This document shows, piece after piece, positions 8,605 through 16,979 of a DNA stretch of 46,439 nucleotides. Within the stretch, counting starts at the first letter, position 1; every line of letters starts with the position of its first letter. The notes beneath the pieces were generated by a model. That model searched no databases, was not told the origin of the DNA, and worked only from the letters and a program-made list of their open reading frames with translations. Origin of the DNA: Candidatus Omnitrophota bacterium (GTDB taxonomy: Bacteria > Omnitrophota > Gorgyraeia > Zapsychrales > Zapsychraceae). The translations under genes were made by a program, and so were the position numbers. Location of the stretch: assembly GCA_015233195.1 (NCBI GenBank), contig JADFYE010000015.1, forward strand, positions 1 to 46,439. Direction: 5' to 3'.

Positions 8605-9525
8605 ATGGATATATATCTATCTCGAACTCAAGGATTTTGTTCCGGAGTATCTTATGCTATAGATATCGTGGAACGCGCTTTAGTTAAATACGGTACACCT
8701 TTATACGTGTATCATGAAATCGTGCATAACACTCATGTAGTTAATAAATTTAAAGATAAAGGCGTAAAATTCATTGATGATCTAAATACTGTACCTAACG
8801 GCTCCGTACTTATTTTAAGCGCGCACGGAGTACCTCCAGTAATATTTAAAGAAGCTGAACAAAAAAAATTAAATATAATCGATGCTACCTGTCCTTTAGT
8901 TAAACGCGTGCATAACCAGGCAGTAAAATTATCTAATGCTGGATATCACACGATTTTAATCGGGCATAAAGGTCACCAAGAAGTGATTGGCACTTCCGGA
9001 TATGTAAAACTTGAACTACTTCATGTCGTAGACAACATCGAAGATATAAACAAACTTGATTTACCTGCTGATGCCAAAATAGGATATGTAACTCAAACCA
9101 CTCTCTCTCAAGATGAAACTAATGACATGATCCTCTTATTACAGAAAAAATTTACTAATTTAAAAATGCCGGATCGTTCAGACGTTTGTTATGCAACTCA
9201 AAATCGTCAGAACGCGGTAAAAGAATTAGCCCAATTATGCGAACTTATAATTGTATGCGGATCATCTAACAGCTCTAATACGAATCGTCTAAAAGAAACT
9301 GGGGAACGACTGGGAACAAAATCAATAATTATTGACGAACCAGCTGATCTTAATCTTTTACAATTATCTAATATAAAAAAACTTGGCATAACATCCGGCG
9401 CATCAGTACCGCATTACATAGTAGAAAAAATTTTAAATATAATATTAAAATCTTATCCTCAAGCCATAATACACAACTTTGATAACCCGGAAAAAAATGC
9501 GCAATTTAAATTACCTGAAATATAA
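8605..9525 (+). CDS. ispH: 4-hydroxy-3-methylbut-2-enyl diphosphate reductase (IspH/LytB)
   Basis: IspH makes IPP and DMAPP from HMBPP, the last MEP step, with a [4Fe-4S] cluster. The three cluster cysteines appear in RTQGFCSGV, IDATCPLVKRVH and SDVCYATQNRQ. Substrate-binding features EIVHNTHVV, LSAHGVPP, IGHKGHQEVIGT and TSGASVPHYIVE are also present. The start at 8605 (MDIYLSRTQGFCSG) is chosen because IspH proteins begin a few residues before the first cluster cysteine; the frame is open from 8548 but those extra residues look unrelated. No Shine-Dalgarno precedes this ATG. It lies 6 nt before murB on the same strand. Confidence 0.95.
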   Translation: MDIYLSRTQGFCSGVSYAIDIVERALVKYGTPLYVYHEIVHNTHVVNKFKDKGVKFIDDLNTVPNGSVLILSAHGVPPVIFKEAEQKKLNIIDATCPLVKRVHNQAVKLSNAGYHTILIGHKGHQEVIGTSGYVKLELLHVVDNIEDINKLDLPADAKIGYVTQTTLSQDETNDMILLLQKKFTNLKMPDRSDVCYATQNRQNAVKELAQLCELIIVCGSSNSSNTNRLKETGERLGTKSIIIDEPADLNLLQLSNIKKLGITSGASVPHYIVEKILNIILKSYPQAIIHNFDNPEKNAQFKLPEI

Positions 9526-9531
9526 AAAATT

Positions 9532-10470
9532 ATGATAAAAATCAATGACCAAATCTATATCGATACTGATTCAACCGCATTAGCCGCATACACCACTTTC
9601 CGTCTAGGCGGTCCATGTAAAGGCGTCTGTAACTGCACAAATAAAGAACAATTAATTTACGCGCTTAAATTTATTCAAAATAACAAATCTCCATTTCTCG
9701 TCATAGGACAAGGCTCAAATTTATTAGTATCTGACCAAGGAATAGACGCATATGTGCTTAGATATTTTTCAGAAACACCAAATATAAAAGCAATGAGTCA
9801 ATTTGAGCTGGAAGTTGAAGGCGCCACCATCCTCGACCATTTGGCTGCGTATTGCGCGGAACAAGGATTAAAAGGAATAAATTACGCCAGCGGTATTCCC
9901 GGTACTGTTGCTGGCGCTATTGTCGGCAATGCCGGGGCTTATGGTCAGCAAATTGGAGACATAGTAAAATACGTACAAATTTTTGATACTGGCTTAGGTA
10001 TTGTTAAAACTCTTGAAGGTGCTGACCTGAATTTTGCTTATCGTGAATCCTTTCTAAAACACTCAAATGACATATTATTATCCGCCCGGCTTAAATTTTC
10101 AGCAGATAATCCTATAGAACTAAAAACCGAACGACAAAGTATAATTAATGAGCGTAAAGATAAACATCCGGATTGGCACAATATTCCGTCTGCTGGAAGT
10201 GTATTTAAAAATGTTGCCCCTACCTCTAACGGGGGAAGACGAAAATCCGCGGGTTGGTTTTTAGATGAAGCTGGCGCGAAAAATTTTCAAATCAATGGCG
10301 CAAAAGTATTCCCTAAACATGCAAATATAATAATTAAAGACGGGGAATGTTCTGCACAAGATGTGTTAAACCTTATAAAGAAAATGCAGGAAGCGGTACG
10401 CCAACATTTTAAAATTGAGCTCGAACCGGAAATACGGGTGATTGGAAAATTTACGCCATCTCAACCGTAA
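9532..10470 (+). CDS. murB: UDP-N-acetylenolpyruvoylglucosamine reductase
   Basis: MurB reduces UDP-GlcNAc-enolpyruvate to UDP-MurNAc in peptidoglycan synthesis, using FAD and NADPH in the cytosol. The 312-aa product shows the FAD-binding IGQGSNLLVSDQG, the YASGIPGTVAGAIVGNAGAY segment, the AYRESFLK tyrosine, the catalytic serine in PSAGSVFKN and the late glutamate in ELEPEIRVIG. No murC or ddl is adjacent, which is unusual for mur genes. Its first codon is 6 nt after ispH, forming a two-gene unit. The 3' end overlaps nfu on the other strand by 20 nt, with no terminator seen between them. Confidence 0.94.
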   Translation: MIKINDQIYIDTDSTALAAYTTFRLGGPCKGVCNCTNKEQLIYALKFIQNNKSPFLVIGQGSNLLVSDQGIDAYVLRYFSETPNIKAMSQFELEVEGATILDHLAAYCAEQGLKGINYASGIPGTVAGAIVGNAGAYGQQIGDIVKYVQIFDTGLGIVKTLEGADLNFAYRESFLKHSNDILLSARLKFSADNPIELKTERQSIINERKDKHPDWHNIPSAGSVFKNVAPTSNGGRRKSAGWFLDEAGAKNFQINGAKVFPKHANIIIKDGECSAQDVLNLIKKMQEAVRQHFKIELEPEIRVIGKFTPSQP

Positions 10471-10669
10471 TATCAGGATTTATCTTTTCTTTCAAAATCA
10501 TTTCAATAAATTTCAAAGTTCCATACGCGGCATGCGGACAGCCATGACAAGCGCCTTCATAATGAATCTTTAAAATGTTATTTTCATAACTAATAATATT
10601 TAAATCTCCACCATCGCGCTGTAACATGGGTCGGATTTCTGTATCAATAATCTTCTTTATCTCTTCCAT
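10451..10669 (-). CDS. Nfu-type Fe-S carrier (NifU C-terminal domain as a separate protein)
   Basis: A 72-aa stand-alone Nfu domain that should bind a [4Fe-4S] cluster at a dimer interface and deliver it to target proteins. It shows the family pattern IRPMLQRDGGDL followed by the CxxC in GACHGCPHAAYGTL (the usual form is GACxGCPxS). In three-domain NifU proteins this piece is the C-terminal third; here it is its own gene 17 nt after the NifU-like scaffold gene, so the two surely act together. It converges with murB, overlapping 20 nt. Confidence 0.92.
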   Translation of the reverse strand: MEEIKKIIDTEIRPMLQRDGGDLNIISYENNILKIHYEGACHGCPHAAYGTLKFIEMILKEKINPDITVEMA

Positions 10670-10686
10670 TTTATTTTCCTTATATT

Positions 10687-11286
10687 TTATTTTGAAAAAT
10701 GTTTCGCAATATATTGTTCTAACAAAGTGATCGCTTCATCTTTACATTGTCCACAAACTGTACCAAGTTTAGTTTTTTCCTGTAATTCAACATAAGTACG
10801 CGCACCGTCTAACACTGCGTCCTCTATCTCATGGTCAGTAACATTCATACACTGGCATATAACTTTTGCTTCTTCTTTTTGAACTTTATGTTCCATGCCG
10901 TTTTTTCTATAATAATCATTTATTGCTGCACGTAAAGCTTTATCCCCAAGGACGGAACAATGAATTTTATGATCAGGTAATCCTCCTAAATTTTTATTAA
11001 CATCTTTAGGAGAAACTAAATACGCCTTGTCTAAAGTCATGCCTTTAACCATTTCAGACAAAACTGAGGTGCTGGCAATTGCGCTGGCACAGCCATAAGT
11101 TTTCCAGCGGCAGTCGACTAAAGTATTTTTAATCTTATCCACCTTGATTTTAAACATCATCTGGTCGCCGCACTTCATGTTACCGACCATGCCTTCACCG
11201 TCAGCAACAAATTCTTCTCCCTGCTTCAATACATTTCGCGGGTTCATGAAATGATCTTTAACTATATCTGTATATACCCAATCCAT
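10687..11286 (-). CDS. nifU: NifU-like Fe-S scaffold: IscU domain plus BFD-type [2Fe-2S] domain
   Basis: A scaffold on which Fe-S clusters are built with sulfur from the desulfurase encoded upstream. Residues about 1-125 are IscU-like with the three assembly cysteines in MKCGD (C39), YGCASAIAS (C66) and HCSVLGD (C110). Residues about 140-195 are a bacterioferritin-ferredoxin-like domain with CxC (C144, C146) and CxxC (C178, C181), which in NifU holds a permanent [2Fe-2S] cluster. The usual third Nfu domain is the next gene. The ATG at 11286 is preferred since AAGGA lies 10 nt upstream; the frame can be extended eight residues to a TTG at 11310. The leader contains the palindromic element at 11301-11483. 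Confidence 0.93.
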   Translation of the reverse strand: MDWVYTDIVKDHFMNPRNVLKQGEEFVADGEGMVGNMKCGDQMMFKIKVDKIKNTLVDCRWKTYGCASAIASTSVLSEMVKGMTLDKAYLVSPKDVNKNLGGLPDHKIHCSVLGDKALRAAINDYYRKNGMEHKVQKEEAKVICQCMNVTDHEIEDAVLDGARTYVELQEKTKLGTVCGQCKDEAITLLEQYIAKHFSK

Positions 11287-11300
11287 ATATATCTTGTCCT

Positions 11301-11483
11301 TATTAGGCAAATTTTATTTGTAAATCTTCGGTATTTCGCGGAACACTGGTTAGTCCCTGCGATACTAACTGCGTTCGAAGATAATTCTCGCTCTCCCCGC
11401 TTTCAGCGTGGATCCGTGCCCGCTCGAATTATCTACGTCCGCGTCAATACCTGCGATTTCCAATTTTAAAAATTTGCTAATTA
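11301..11483. repeat. Imperfect palindromic, MITE-like element between nifS and nifU
   Basis: This non-coding stretch looks richer in GC than its surroundings and has inverted ends. Bases from 11301 rightward match the reverse complement of bases from 11483 leftward in blocks: GCAAATTTT, then AAATC, GGTATT and CGCGGA with small gaps. Further in, TTCGAAGATAATTCTCGC (11374-11391) pairs with GCTCGAATTATCTACG (11422-11437), and CGCT-TTC-AGCG near 11398-11408 closes the tip. No credible protein is encoded. It could be a non-autonomous transposable element, or a structured leader of nifU, whose Shine-Dalgarno lies at the edge. Other genomic copies would decide between these. Confidence 0.6.
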
Positions 11484-11500
11484 TTTTTTGCTTCTTTTCC

Positions 11501-11528
11501 CTTTGACCCTTGACCTTTACCTTTGACC
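11501..11528. repeat. Short degenerate tandem repeats (CTTTGACC units)
   Basis: CTTTGACC at 11501, CTTGACC at 11509 and CCTTTGACC at 11520 form three degenerate copies (GGTCAAAGG on the coding strand) immediately after the nifS stop. They could be a regulator binding array or simple slippage repeat. The nifS stop lies 6 nt further on. Confidence 0.45.
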
Positions 11529-11533
11529 TATAT

Positions 11534-12700
11534 TTAGTACGCTGTCGAAATTTCCCGAACTCTTTTTACGACTTGCGCCATTTTTTCTATCGTATATATA
11601 ATTTCTTTTTCTGTTGTTTCTCGTCCTAAACTTATCCGGATCGAACCATGCGCGCGCTCTACTGGAATGCCTGTAGCTAATAAAACATGCGAAGGGTCCA
11701 AAGAACCTGAAGCACAAGCTGAACCAGTTGATACACAAATACCTTCCAAATCCAAATATAAAAGTACTGACTCGCCTTCAACACCGTCTATAGAAACATT
11801 TAATGTTCCAGGCAAACAATCTTCCGGATGACCATTAAAAGTAATATCTGCTATATTTTTTTGTAATCCTTGTTTTAGGATTTGCTTTAAAGCCAGCAAC
11901 CGTTTCGTTTCATCTGTCATTTCTATTTTACGTAATTCCACAGCTTTACCAAAAGCAATAATGCCCAACGTATTTTCTGTACCTGCCCGCCGTCCTTTTT
12001 CCTGATGACCGCCACGAATCAAAGGACAAAAACGTACTCCTTTTTTAACATATAAAGCACCAACCCCTTTAGGTCCATATAATTTATGAGCTGATATAGT
12101 CAAAAAATCAACATCTAAATCTTTAACATTTATAGGCATTTTCCCGACAGCCTGCACCGCATCAGTATGAAAAAGAGCGTCATTTTTATGCGCTATTTTT
12201 GCTAATGTTTTTATATCCTGTATTGTACCGATCTCGTTGTTCGCAAGCATAACTGATACCAATCCGGTCTTATTGGTAATAAATTTCTCCAACTGACTGC
12301 TGTCTACTTTTCCATATTTATCGACACCCAAATATTTAACTTCAGCTCCCCGCTCCCGAATACACTTTGAAGCTTCCAAAATACAAGGATGCTCAATAGC
12401 AGTCGTAATTATCTCATGCCGAGCTGAAGGACAATGACATTTATTAGGGGAACATGGAACTAATGAAAGCACGGTATTATTCGCCTCTGTACCACTTCCC
12501 ACAAAAAACACTTCTTCAGGATCTGCGCCAATAAAATGAGCTACTTTCCCTCGAGCTTCTTCTACCAATTTTCTTGCTTCCCTGCCCAAGCTATGCATGC
12601 TAGACGGATTACCAAATACATCCAAAGAATTAACTATGATCTTTTTTACTTCTGGATGTAAAGGTGTAGTAGCGTTATGATCTAAATAAACACGTTGCAT
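11534..12700 (-). CDS. nifS: NifS/IscS-type cysteine desulfurase
   Basis: A PLP enzyme that takes sulfur from cysteine, leaving alanine, and passes it as a persulfide to the scaffold NifU; sulfur for tRNA thiolation probably also starts here. Seen: YLDHNATTPLHPEV at the start, GSGTEANN, the histidine in TTAIEHPCI, HTDAVQAVGK, the PLP lysine in ISAHKLYGPKG, and the catalytic cysteine in STGSACASGSLDPSHV. The loop after the cysteine fits the NifS/IscS group rather than SufS. An unusual feature is a cysteine-rich insertion near residues 80-93 (PCSPNKCHCPSA: C83, C88, C90), where relatives have a plain linker. AAGGA precedes the ATG. It lies upstream of nifU in the same direction. Confidence 0.95.
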   Translation of the reverse strand: MQRVYLDHNATTPLHPEVKKIIVNSLDVFGNPSSMHSLGREARKLVEEARGKVAHFIGADPEEVFFVGSGTEANNTVLSLVPCSPNKCHCPSARHEIITTAIEHPCILEASKCIRERGAEVKYLGVDKYGKVDSSQLEKFITNKTGLVSVMLANNEIGTIQDIKTLAKIAHKNDALFHTDAVQAVGKMPINVKDLDVDFLTISAHKLYGPKGVGALYVKKGVRFCPLIRGGHQEKGRRAGTENTLGIIAFGKAVELRKIEMTDETKRLLALKQILKQGLQKNIADITFNGHPEDCLPGTLNVSIDGVEGESVLLYLDLEGICVSTGSACASGSLDPSHVLLATGIPVERAHGSIRISLGRETTEKEIIYTIEKMAQVVKRVREISTAY

Positions 12701-12739
12701 AATAATCCTTTTTAAAAAATTATTATAACAGACCCACGA

Positions 12740-13321
12740 TTACTTTTCTAACAGGAAAATACAGTTCAAAGAGAAAAGATTTTTAAAGCGGTTTATAATT
12801 TTATCCTTGGAAATGCCTTTTTCTTTAAGTATTTTAATGTCGTTCTCGTCACAAAAATCTCTAAAATCCTTAATACTTAAAAAACGCAAGTTAGGCGTAT
12901 CGTGCCATTCAAACGGTAATTCTTTTGTAACCGGCACTCTACCTTTAAACATAATCTGTAATCTGGCTTCCAATGAACAAAAATTAGGTATACCTACAAT
13001 AACCTTTTTCCCGATTCTAAAAGACTCTAGAATTACCTGTTTCGGATAATAAACTTGTTGGAGACTTTCATTTAAAATAACATAATCAAAACGTTTATCC
13101 GAAAAGTCAATTAACTCCGTATCAATATCCCCATGATTAACACTTAAACCTTTTTCAACACACTGGTAAATCAATTTCTCATCGAGTTCAATCCCAAAAA
13201 CCTTGCATTGTTTCTGTTCTTTAAGTAAAAGCATCAGGTCGCCATCCCCGCATCCCAAATCCAAAACTAATGACCCAGGCTTGACCATATCCAAAATTAT
13301 CTTAAAATCTAATCTCATCAA
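12740..13321 (-). CDS. metW: Methionine biosynthesis protein MetW
   Basis: MetW is a SAM-methyltransferase-fold protein that, in bacteria studied, partners with and activates homoserine O-acyltransferase MetX. The 193-aa product has the SAM-binding [15 protein letters not shown], the GIELDE acidic strand, HGDIDTEL, and the MetW-typical [19 protein letters not shown]. The start codon overlaps the metX stop (ATGA), which argues for coupled translation and a complex of the two products. Nothing looks broken. Confidence 0.93.
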   Translation of the reverse strand: MMRLDFKIILDMVKPGSLVLDLGCGDGDLMLLLKEQKQCKVFGIELDEKLIYQCVEKGLSVNHGDIDTELIDFSDKRFDYVILNESLQQVYYPKQVILESFRIGKKVIVGIPNFCSLEARLQIMFKGRVPVTKELPFEWHDTPNLRFLSIKDFRDFCDENDIKILKEKGISKDKIINRFKNLFSLNCIFLLEK

Positions 13322-14454
13322 TTACCCGCTTCTTTCGCTATCCGCTCCACAAAATGTGAAATAACTTTTGACTGATTATCCACCTCAACTAAAAACGCGT
13401 CGTGACCATATTTTGAATTAATCCCAATGTCGGTAACATCCACCCCATTAGCTTTTAACGCTTTAGCAATTTGTTTAGTCTGTGCTGGAGGATAAAGCCA
13501 ATCCGACGTAAATGAGATGACTAAAAATTTTGACTTAACATTAGCAAAAACATCCGTCAATTTTTGATCCTGAGCCAAATCAAAATGGTCACACGCCTTA
13601 GACATATATAACCATGAATTAGCATCAAACCTCTGGACAAAACTATCTCCTCTATATTTCAGATAATTCGCAACTTCAAAATGAGCAGAAAAGTCATATC
13701 CTCTCCGCTCAGTATCAATAACTTTACGTCCAAATTTTTCTTCCATAGAGTGATCGCTCATGTAAGTAATATGCCCAATCATCCGTGCTACTGCTAAACC
13801 CCGTGCAGGAATTGTCTTTCCATAATAATCACCATTCTGCCAATCCGGATCAGCCATAATAGCATTACGACCAACCTCATGAAAAGCTATTTGTTGAGCA
13901 GAATGCCTATAATTAGTAGCAATTACTATAGCTGACTCCACCATATCCGGATACAACAAAGACCACTCTAAGGTCTGCATACCGCCCATTGAACCGCCGG
14001 CTACAGCTAATAATTTTTTTATACCAAAATGATCAACCAAAAATTTCTGAACCTTAACCATATCCCGAATAGTAACTACCGGAAAACTTAAACCATAAGG
14101 TTTACCAGTCTTGGGATCTATTGAAGCCGACCCAGTAGTTCCTTTGCAGCTGCCCAGAACATTGGAACAAATAACAAAATATTTATTAGTATCAAAAGCT
14201 TTACCTGGACCAATCATCGCATCCCACCAACCAGCTCTATCCGAGCCTTGATGATACCCTGCAGCATGCGCGTCACCGGTCAAAGCATGAACTATTAAAA
14301 TCGCGTTATTTTTATTCGAGGAAAGTTTGCCGTAAGTTTCATAGGCAATTGTGATCGGACCTAATTTTTCACCGCAAGAAAGCAATAACTCCTGCGGAGG
14401 CTCGCAACAGGTGAGATATTGTGTTTCAACTATACCAACAGATCGTTCTTCCAT
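13318..14454 (-). CDS. metX: Homoserine O-acetyltransferase
   Basis: MetX acylates L-homoserine, most likely with acetyl-CoA, to feed O-acetylhomoserine to the sulfhydrylase MetY encoded 27 kb away. It is an alpha/beta-hydrolase: [29 protein letters not shown], nucleophile serine in GGSMGGMQ, catalytic aspartate in TSDWLYPP and histidine in GHDAFLVE. The start at 14454 ([12 protein letters not shown]) is the first ATG; an upstream TTG would add eight residues, and no clear ribosome site favours either. It follows the 593-aa gene by about 70 nt and overlaps metW by 4 nt, so all three likely share a transcript. Confidence 0.94.
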   Translation of the reverse strand: MEERSVGIVETQYLTCCEPPQELLLSCGEKLGPITIAYETYGKLSSNKNNAILIVHALTGDAHAAGYHQGSDRAGWWDAMIGPGKAFDTNKYFVICSNVLGSCKGTTGSASIDPKTGKPYGLSFPVVTIRDMVKVQKFLVDHFGIKKLLAVAGGSMGGMQTLEWSLLYPDMVESAIVIATNYRHSAQQIAFHEVGRNAIMADPDWQNGDYYGKTIPARGLAVARMIGHITYMSDHSMEEKFGRKVIDTERRGYDFSAHFEVANYLKYRGDSFVQRFDANSWLYMSKACDHFDLAQDQKLTDVFANVKSKFLVISFTSDWLYPPAQTKQIAKALKANGVDVTDIGINSKYGHDAFLVEVDNQSKVISHFVERIAKEAGN

Positions 14455-14522
14455 GGTTGATATTTTACTTCGCACCAACTCGAATGCAAGTATGTTTTTT
14501 CGGGAATTATTGTTAAAACTGT

Positions 14523-16304
14523 TTAGCTAAATGACAAAGACAATAAATTTTGAAACAGCGCTTCAAGCTCCTTTAATTGTGCCAAAGCTTTTATTTTCTC
14601 ATCTTTTAATTCTACAACTTTGGAAAACATATCCCGGTAATATTCAAAAGCTTGAGCGACATTTTCTTTTAAAGCATCAAACCCTTTTTCACCAGCAGCT
14701 TGTCCAGCACGTAAAGCGCAAGAAATATAATCTATGTACAATTCCAATTCCCGGATAAAAAGATTAGGTCGATCAACATTTTCTAAAAGATTGATCCTCC
14801 CGTAAATATGACTTACCATTTCTTCTAATGACACTATCTTCGAAAAATATATCAAATTAGGTCCCGGACATACTGCAGGAGAGTTTTCTTCTTTTTTGGC
14901 AAGACCATATTTCAATAAAGCGCCTTGCGCCAGATCAAAACATAAACAAGATTTATTAACCAATCTCTTACGTTCATTTTCAATCTCTTCTTCAGAAAGC
15001 TTCTTATCCGCCATATTCTTTAAAAATAGCTTATGATAAGCAGTTGAAGCTAAACATAAATCCTTTTTTGCAAGACCAGGATATAAAGCTAAATAACCAC
15101 GCGGACAACTGCTTCCTGGTTTTCCCATAGCGTTTTTTTCGTTTTTCTTAAGCTCACTACCGCTGTTTTTCAAAGTATAGAACGGAACATTTAAAGGCGA
15201 CACACCACTTAAAATAATATCACCCTCTTTTGAAGCGGATAATTTTTGTAAAGTATCATCGTCAACATTAGTCACTTCCGGACATAATAAAAATGGTGAT
15301 GCCCACCCAGTACCATCAACCTTAAAATAATCCCGTAAAAACTTATCTTCAGCCGCAGTACCAATACCGCCTTGTACCGTAATTCGTATCGGCTGTTTAA
15401 TATCCGTTGCTACACCTTTTTTATTTAACGCCTCAAGATATATCGAGCCTAAGGTATCGGATAATTCATTGCGTTTTTGTTGAAATTCGTCTAAGACCAA
15501 ACCCAAAGGTTTTGCGTTCTCCACAAAAGCATGACCACCGCAATTTATTCCAGACTCAATTCTATACTCACTAATCCATACCCCATGTTTAGCAAATATT
15601 TTACCTTGCAAAAAAGCTGACCTATAATCACTGATCTTTAAGATTATTTTTTTCTTAATATCGCCCAACATATCCGCATAAAAATCTTTAAATTCAAAAA
15701 GATATTTATATAATCGCTGATTTAATCCTGCAGATAAAACTACTGAACCATTCACTTTACTCTTAGCAAACCCTCTTAAAGCAGCATGTCCGTCATTGTA
15801 TTCAATCGGCATTTGCTCGCCGTTCTTATCATAATTATTCCGGTCTACCTTGACCATAATATTAATATCAATACTTCCCATCTTAACTTCACGACGCAAT
15901 TTATGCTGAATTTGTTTTTTCTGGTTATGGTCTGAAATTTTAAGCATCTCTAAATAAAGTTTCTTTAACGGCGAGGTTTCCGGAAGCATTTCAAAATATT
16001 TGGTAAGCTCTGTACCTTTTTCAAATTGCATACGTTTTATTGCAGCGATCTGTTTACGTACTATATCCCAGACCATATCCAAATAGCTAGTAATACGTTT
16101 GGCGCGGTAATCTTCCTCACCTTTATTTATCGGGAAATAATCTTTATTATATTTTTCACAATAATATTTTCGCATCCGCTCGATTAGCTCATCATCCGCC
16201 ATTGGAATAACCGACGATATGCCAAAACGCGCTATTTTTATTGGAGTATCAATTGAATATCCAGTTCCCATAACCGGAACATGAAATGAATGTACATTTT
16301 CCAC
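14523..16304 (-). CDS. Conserved cysteine-rich protein of unknown function, possible FMN/TIM-barrel
   Basis: A 593-aa soluble protein without signal peptide. Function unknown; I recall similar uncharacterised proteins starting xxVHxFHVPVMGxGxxIDTP in other phyla. The middle part contains [11 protein letters not shown] and [20 protein letters not shown], reminiscent of nitronate monooxygenase-like FMN barrels (a glycine-rich phosphate loop). The second half is rich in spaced cysteines: [41 protein letters not shown] and [13 protein letters not shown], which could bind a metal or Fe-S cluster. It starts with GTG and has GGGAGG 9 nt upstream. It is first in a unit with metX-metW, behind an attenuator-like leader, so a link to methionine or sulfur metabolism is plausible but inferred. 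Confidence 0.75.
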   Translation of the reverse strand: MENVHSFHVPVMGTGYSIDTPIKIARFGISSVIPMADDELIERMRKYYCEKYNKDYFPINKGEEDYRAKRITSYLDMVWDIVRKQIAAIKRMQFEKGTELTKYFEMLPETSPLKKLYLEMLKISDHNQKKQIQHKLRREVKMGSIDINIMVKVDRNNYDKNGEQMPIEYNDGHAALRGFAKSKVNGSVVLSAGLNQRLYKYLFEFKDFYADMLGDIKKKIILKISDYRSAFLQGKIFAKHGVWISEYRIESGINCGGHAFVENAKPLGLVLDEFQQKRNELSDTLGSIYLEALNKKGVATDIKQPIRITVQGGIGTAAEDKFLRDYFKVDGTGWASPFLLCPEVTNVDDDTLQKLSASKEGDIILSGVSPLNVPFYTLKNSGSELKKNEKNAMGKPGSSCPRGYLALYPGLAKKDLCLASTAYHKLFLKNMADKKLSEEEIENERKRLVNKSCLCFDLAQGALLKYGLAKKEENSPAVCPGPNLIYFSKIVSLEEMVSHIYGRINLLENVDRPNLFIRELELYIDYISCALRAGQAAGEKGFDALKENVAQAFEYYRDMFSKVVELKDEKIKALAQLKELEALFQNLLSLSFS

Positions 16305-16334
16305 TACTTAAATCCTCCCGTAGTATTACTGCTC

Positions 16335-16402
16335 AAAAAAAAACCAGCTAATATTTATAAAGCTGGAAAAACATAGAATGTCATTAGAACATTCAATCCA
16401 GC
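16335..16402 (-). promoter_or_regulatory. Attenuator-like leader (antiterminator plus intrinsic terminator) of the metX-metW operon
   Basis: In the minus-strand leader, CCAGCT/AGCTGG (16361-16366 and 16344-16349) followed by nine U (16335-16343) is an intrinsic terminator placed before the 593-aa gene. The same CCAGC can instead pair in a competing structure: GCTGGA/TCCAGC (16397-16402 with 16362-16367) enclosing a perfect GAATGT/ACATTC hairpin (16389-16394 with 16376-16381, 7-nt loop). Mutually exclusive pairings are the layout of an attenuator. Transcription could start near 16412 from TATAAT (16419-16424). A rival promoter is TTGACA (16406-16411), 17 nt, TCTAAT (16383-16388); if that one is used, the antiterminator would not be transcribed. 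The match to known SAM riboswitches is not apparent. Confidence 0.55.
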
Positions 16403-16552
16403 AGGTGTCAAGATATATATTATACTATTTATACTACTTATTTTACCAATAATTGATCTCGGAAAACGTTTTCTATTATTTTCGGCAAGCTATGGTTTTT
16501 CCCTATTAATCAGTATATACTTTTATTGGAAGTAAACGTTCTTTTAAAGTTT

Positions 16553-16636
16553 AAAAGGTAAACTACTCGAAAGAGTGGGGCGCAAAGCCATGAAGCTAAA
16601 GCTTAAAAAAGCCATGCTCGTCTGGTTGCCGATAAG
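16553..16636 (+). ncRNA. Cyclic di-GMP-I (GEMM) riboswitch
   Basis: The sequence carries the diagnostic GEMM-I core: GGTAAAC near 16557, a P2 stem ACTC-GAAA-GAGT with GAAA tetraloop (16564-16575), then GGGGCGCAAAGCCATGAAGC, and a closing GGTTGCCGA (16624-16632) that pairs back with GGTAAAC. The receptor side with CTCGTCTGG lies between. The aptamer binds c-di-GMP in the family. It is followed by an intrinsic terminator and then the small secreted protein at 16724, so control is by termination or read-through; direction (on or off) is not readable. Upstream only a -10 (TATACT, 16516-16521) is visible. The gene-free stretch 16425-16552 otherwise shows nothing recognisable. Confidence 0.88.
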
Positions 16637-16661
16637 GAAATCGTAAAATCCGAAATCTTTA

Positions 16662-16687
16662 GCCCTCTCTCTTTTGAGGGTTTTTTT
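16662..16687 (+). terminator. Intrinsic terminator, expression platform of the c-di-GMP riboswitch
   Basis: CCCTC and GAGGG flank an 8-nt loop and are followed by seven T, 26 nt after the aptamer and 37 nt before the ATG. GAGGGGG just downstream (near 16701) could compete for CCCTC, offering a possible alternative fold. Confidence 0.8.
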
Positions 16688-16723
16688 ATGTATATCCTTA
16701 GAGGGGGAAAAAAGGAGCTAAAG

Positions 16724-16975
16724 ATGAAAATCTTAACCATTCTAATTACCGCAGCAATGCTTTGCACAAGTCTGGTCTGGGCAGAAACAAAAAGTTACAC
16801 AGTCTCTGTAGTTATTCCGCAGATAGTCGGAGTCAACTTCTTTCCCAACCAGGATAATCAGCAGATCACAAACAACAACAGATCAGTATATACTCAATCA
16901 TCCCAGCTGATATCTGAAAATGAAGAAATGCAAGGAAATCAACTCGTTACAATAAGAACCATCGTTGCCAAATGA
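16724..16975 (+). CDS. Small secreted subunit-like protein under c-di-GMP riboswitch control
   Basis: An 83-aa protein with a clear signal peptide (MKILTILITAAMLCTSLVWA, cut before ETKSY), leaving about 63 mature residues. AAGGAG 7 nt upstream fixes the start; the frame is open further up but lies in the terminator. The mature N-terminus KSYTVSVVIP resembles the N-termini of the nearby subunits (KTYAVSVTLP at 20728-21402), and the C-terminus QLVTIRTIVAK resembles their last strand. The whole central domain of those subunits is missing, replaced by an Asn/Gln/Ser-rich stretch. It may be a capping, priming or regulatory mini-subunit of the same fibre; that is inference. Its stop is 4 nt from the convergent usher-like gene. 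Confidence 0.8.
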   Translation: MKILTILITAAMLCTSLVWAETKSYTVSVVIPQIVGVNFFPNQDNQQITNNNRSVYTQSSQLISENEEMQGNQLVTIRTIVAK

Positions 16976-16979
16976 TGTT

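Noticed and set aside
11251-11469. Open frame of 72 codons on the + strand across the nifU start and the palindromic element
   Set aside because: No ribosome site; the first part is antisense to nifU, and the product has no recognisable features.
16305-16440. Known SAM riboswitch upstream of the metX operon
   Set aside because: The leader is too short for SAM-I, and I could not match SAM-II or other conserved cores; only the terminator and competing hairpin are supportable.
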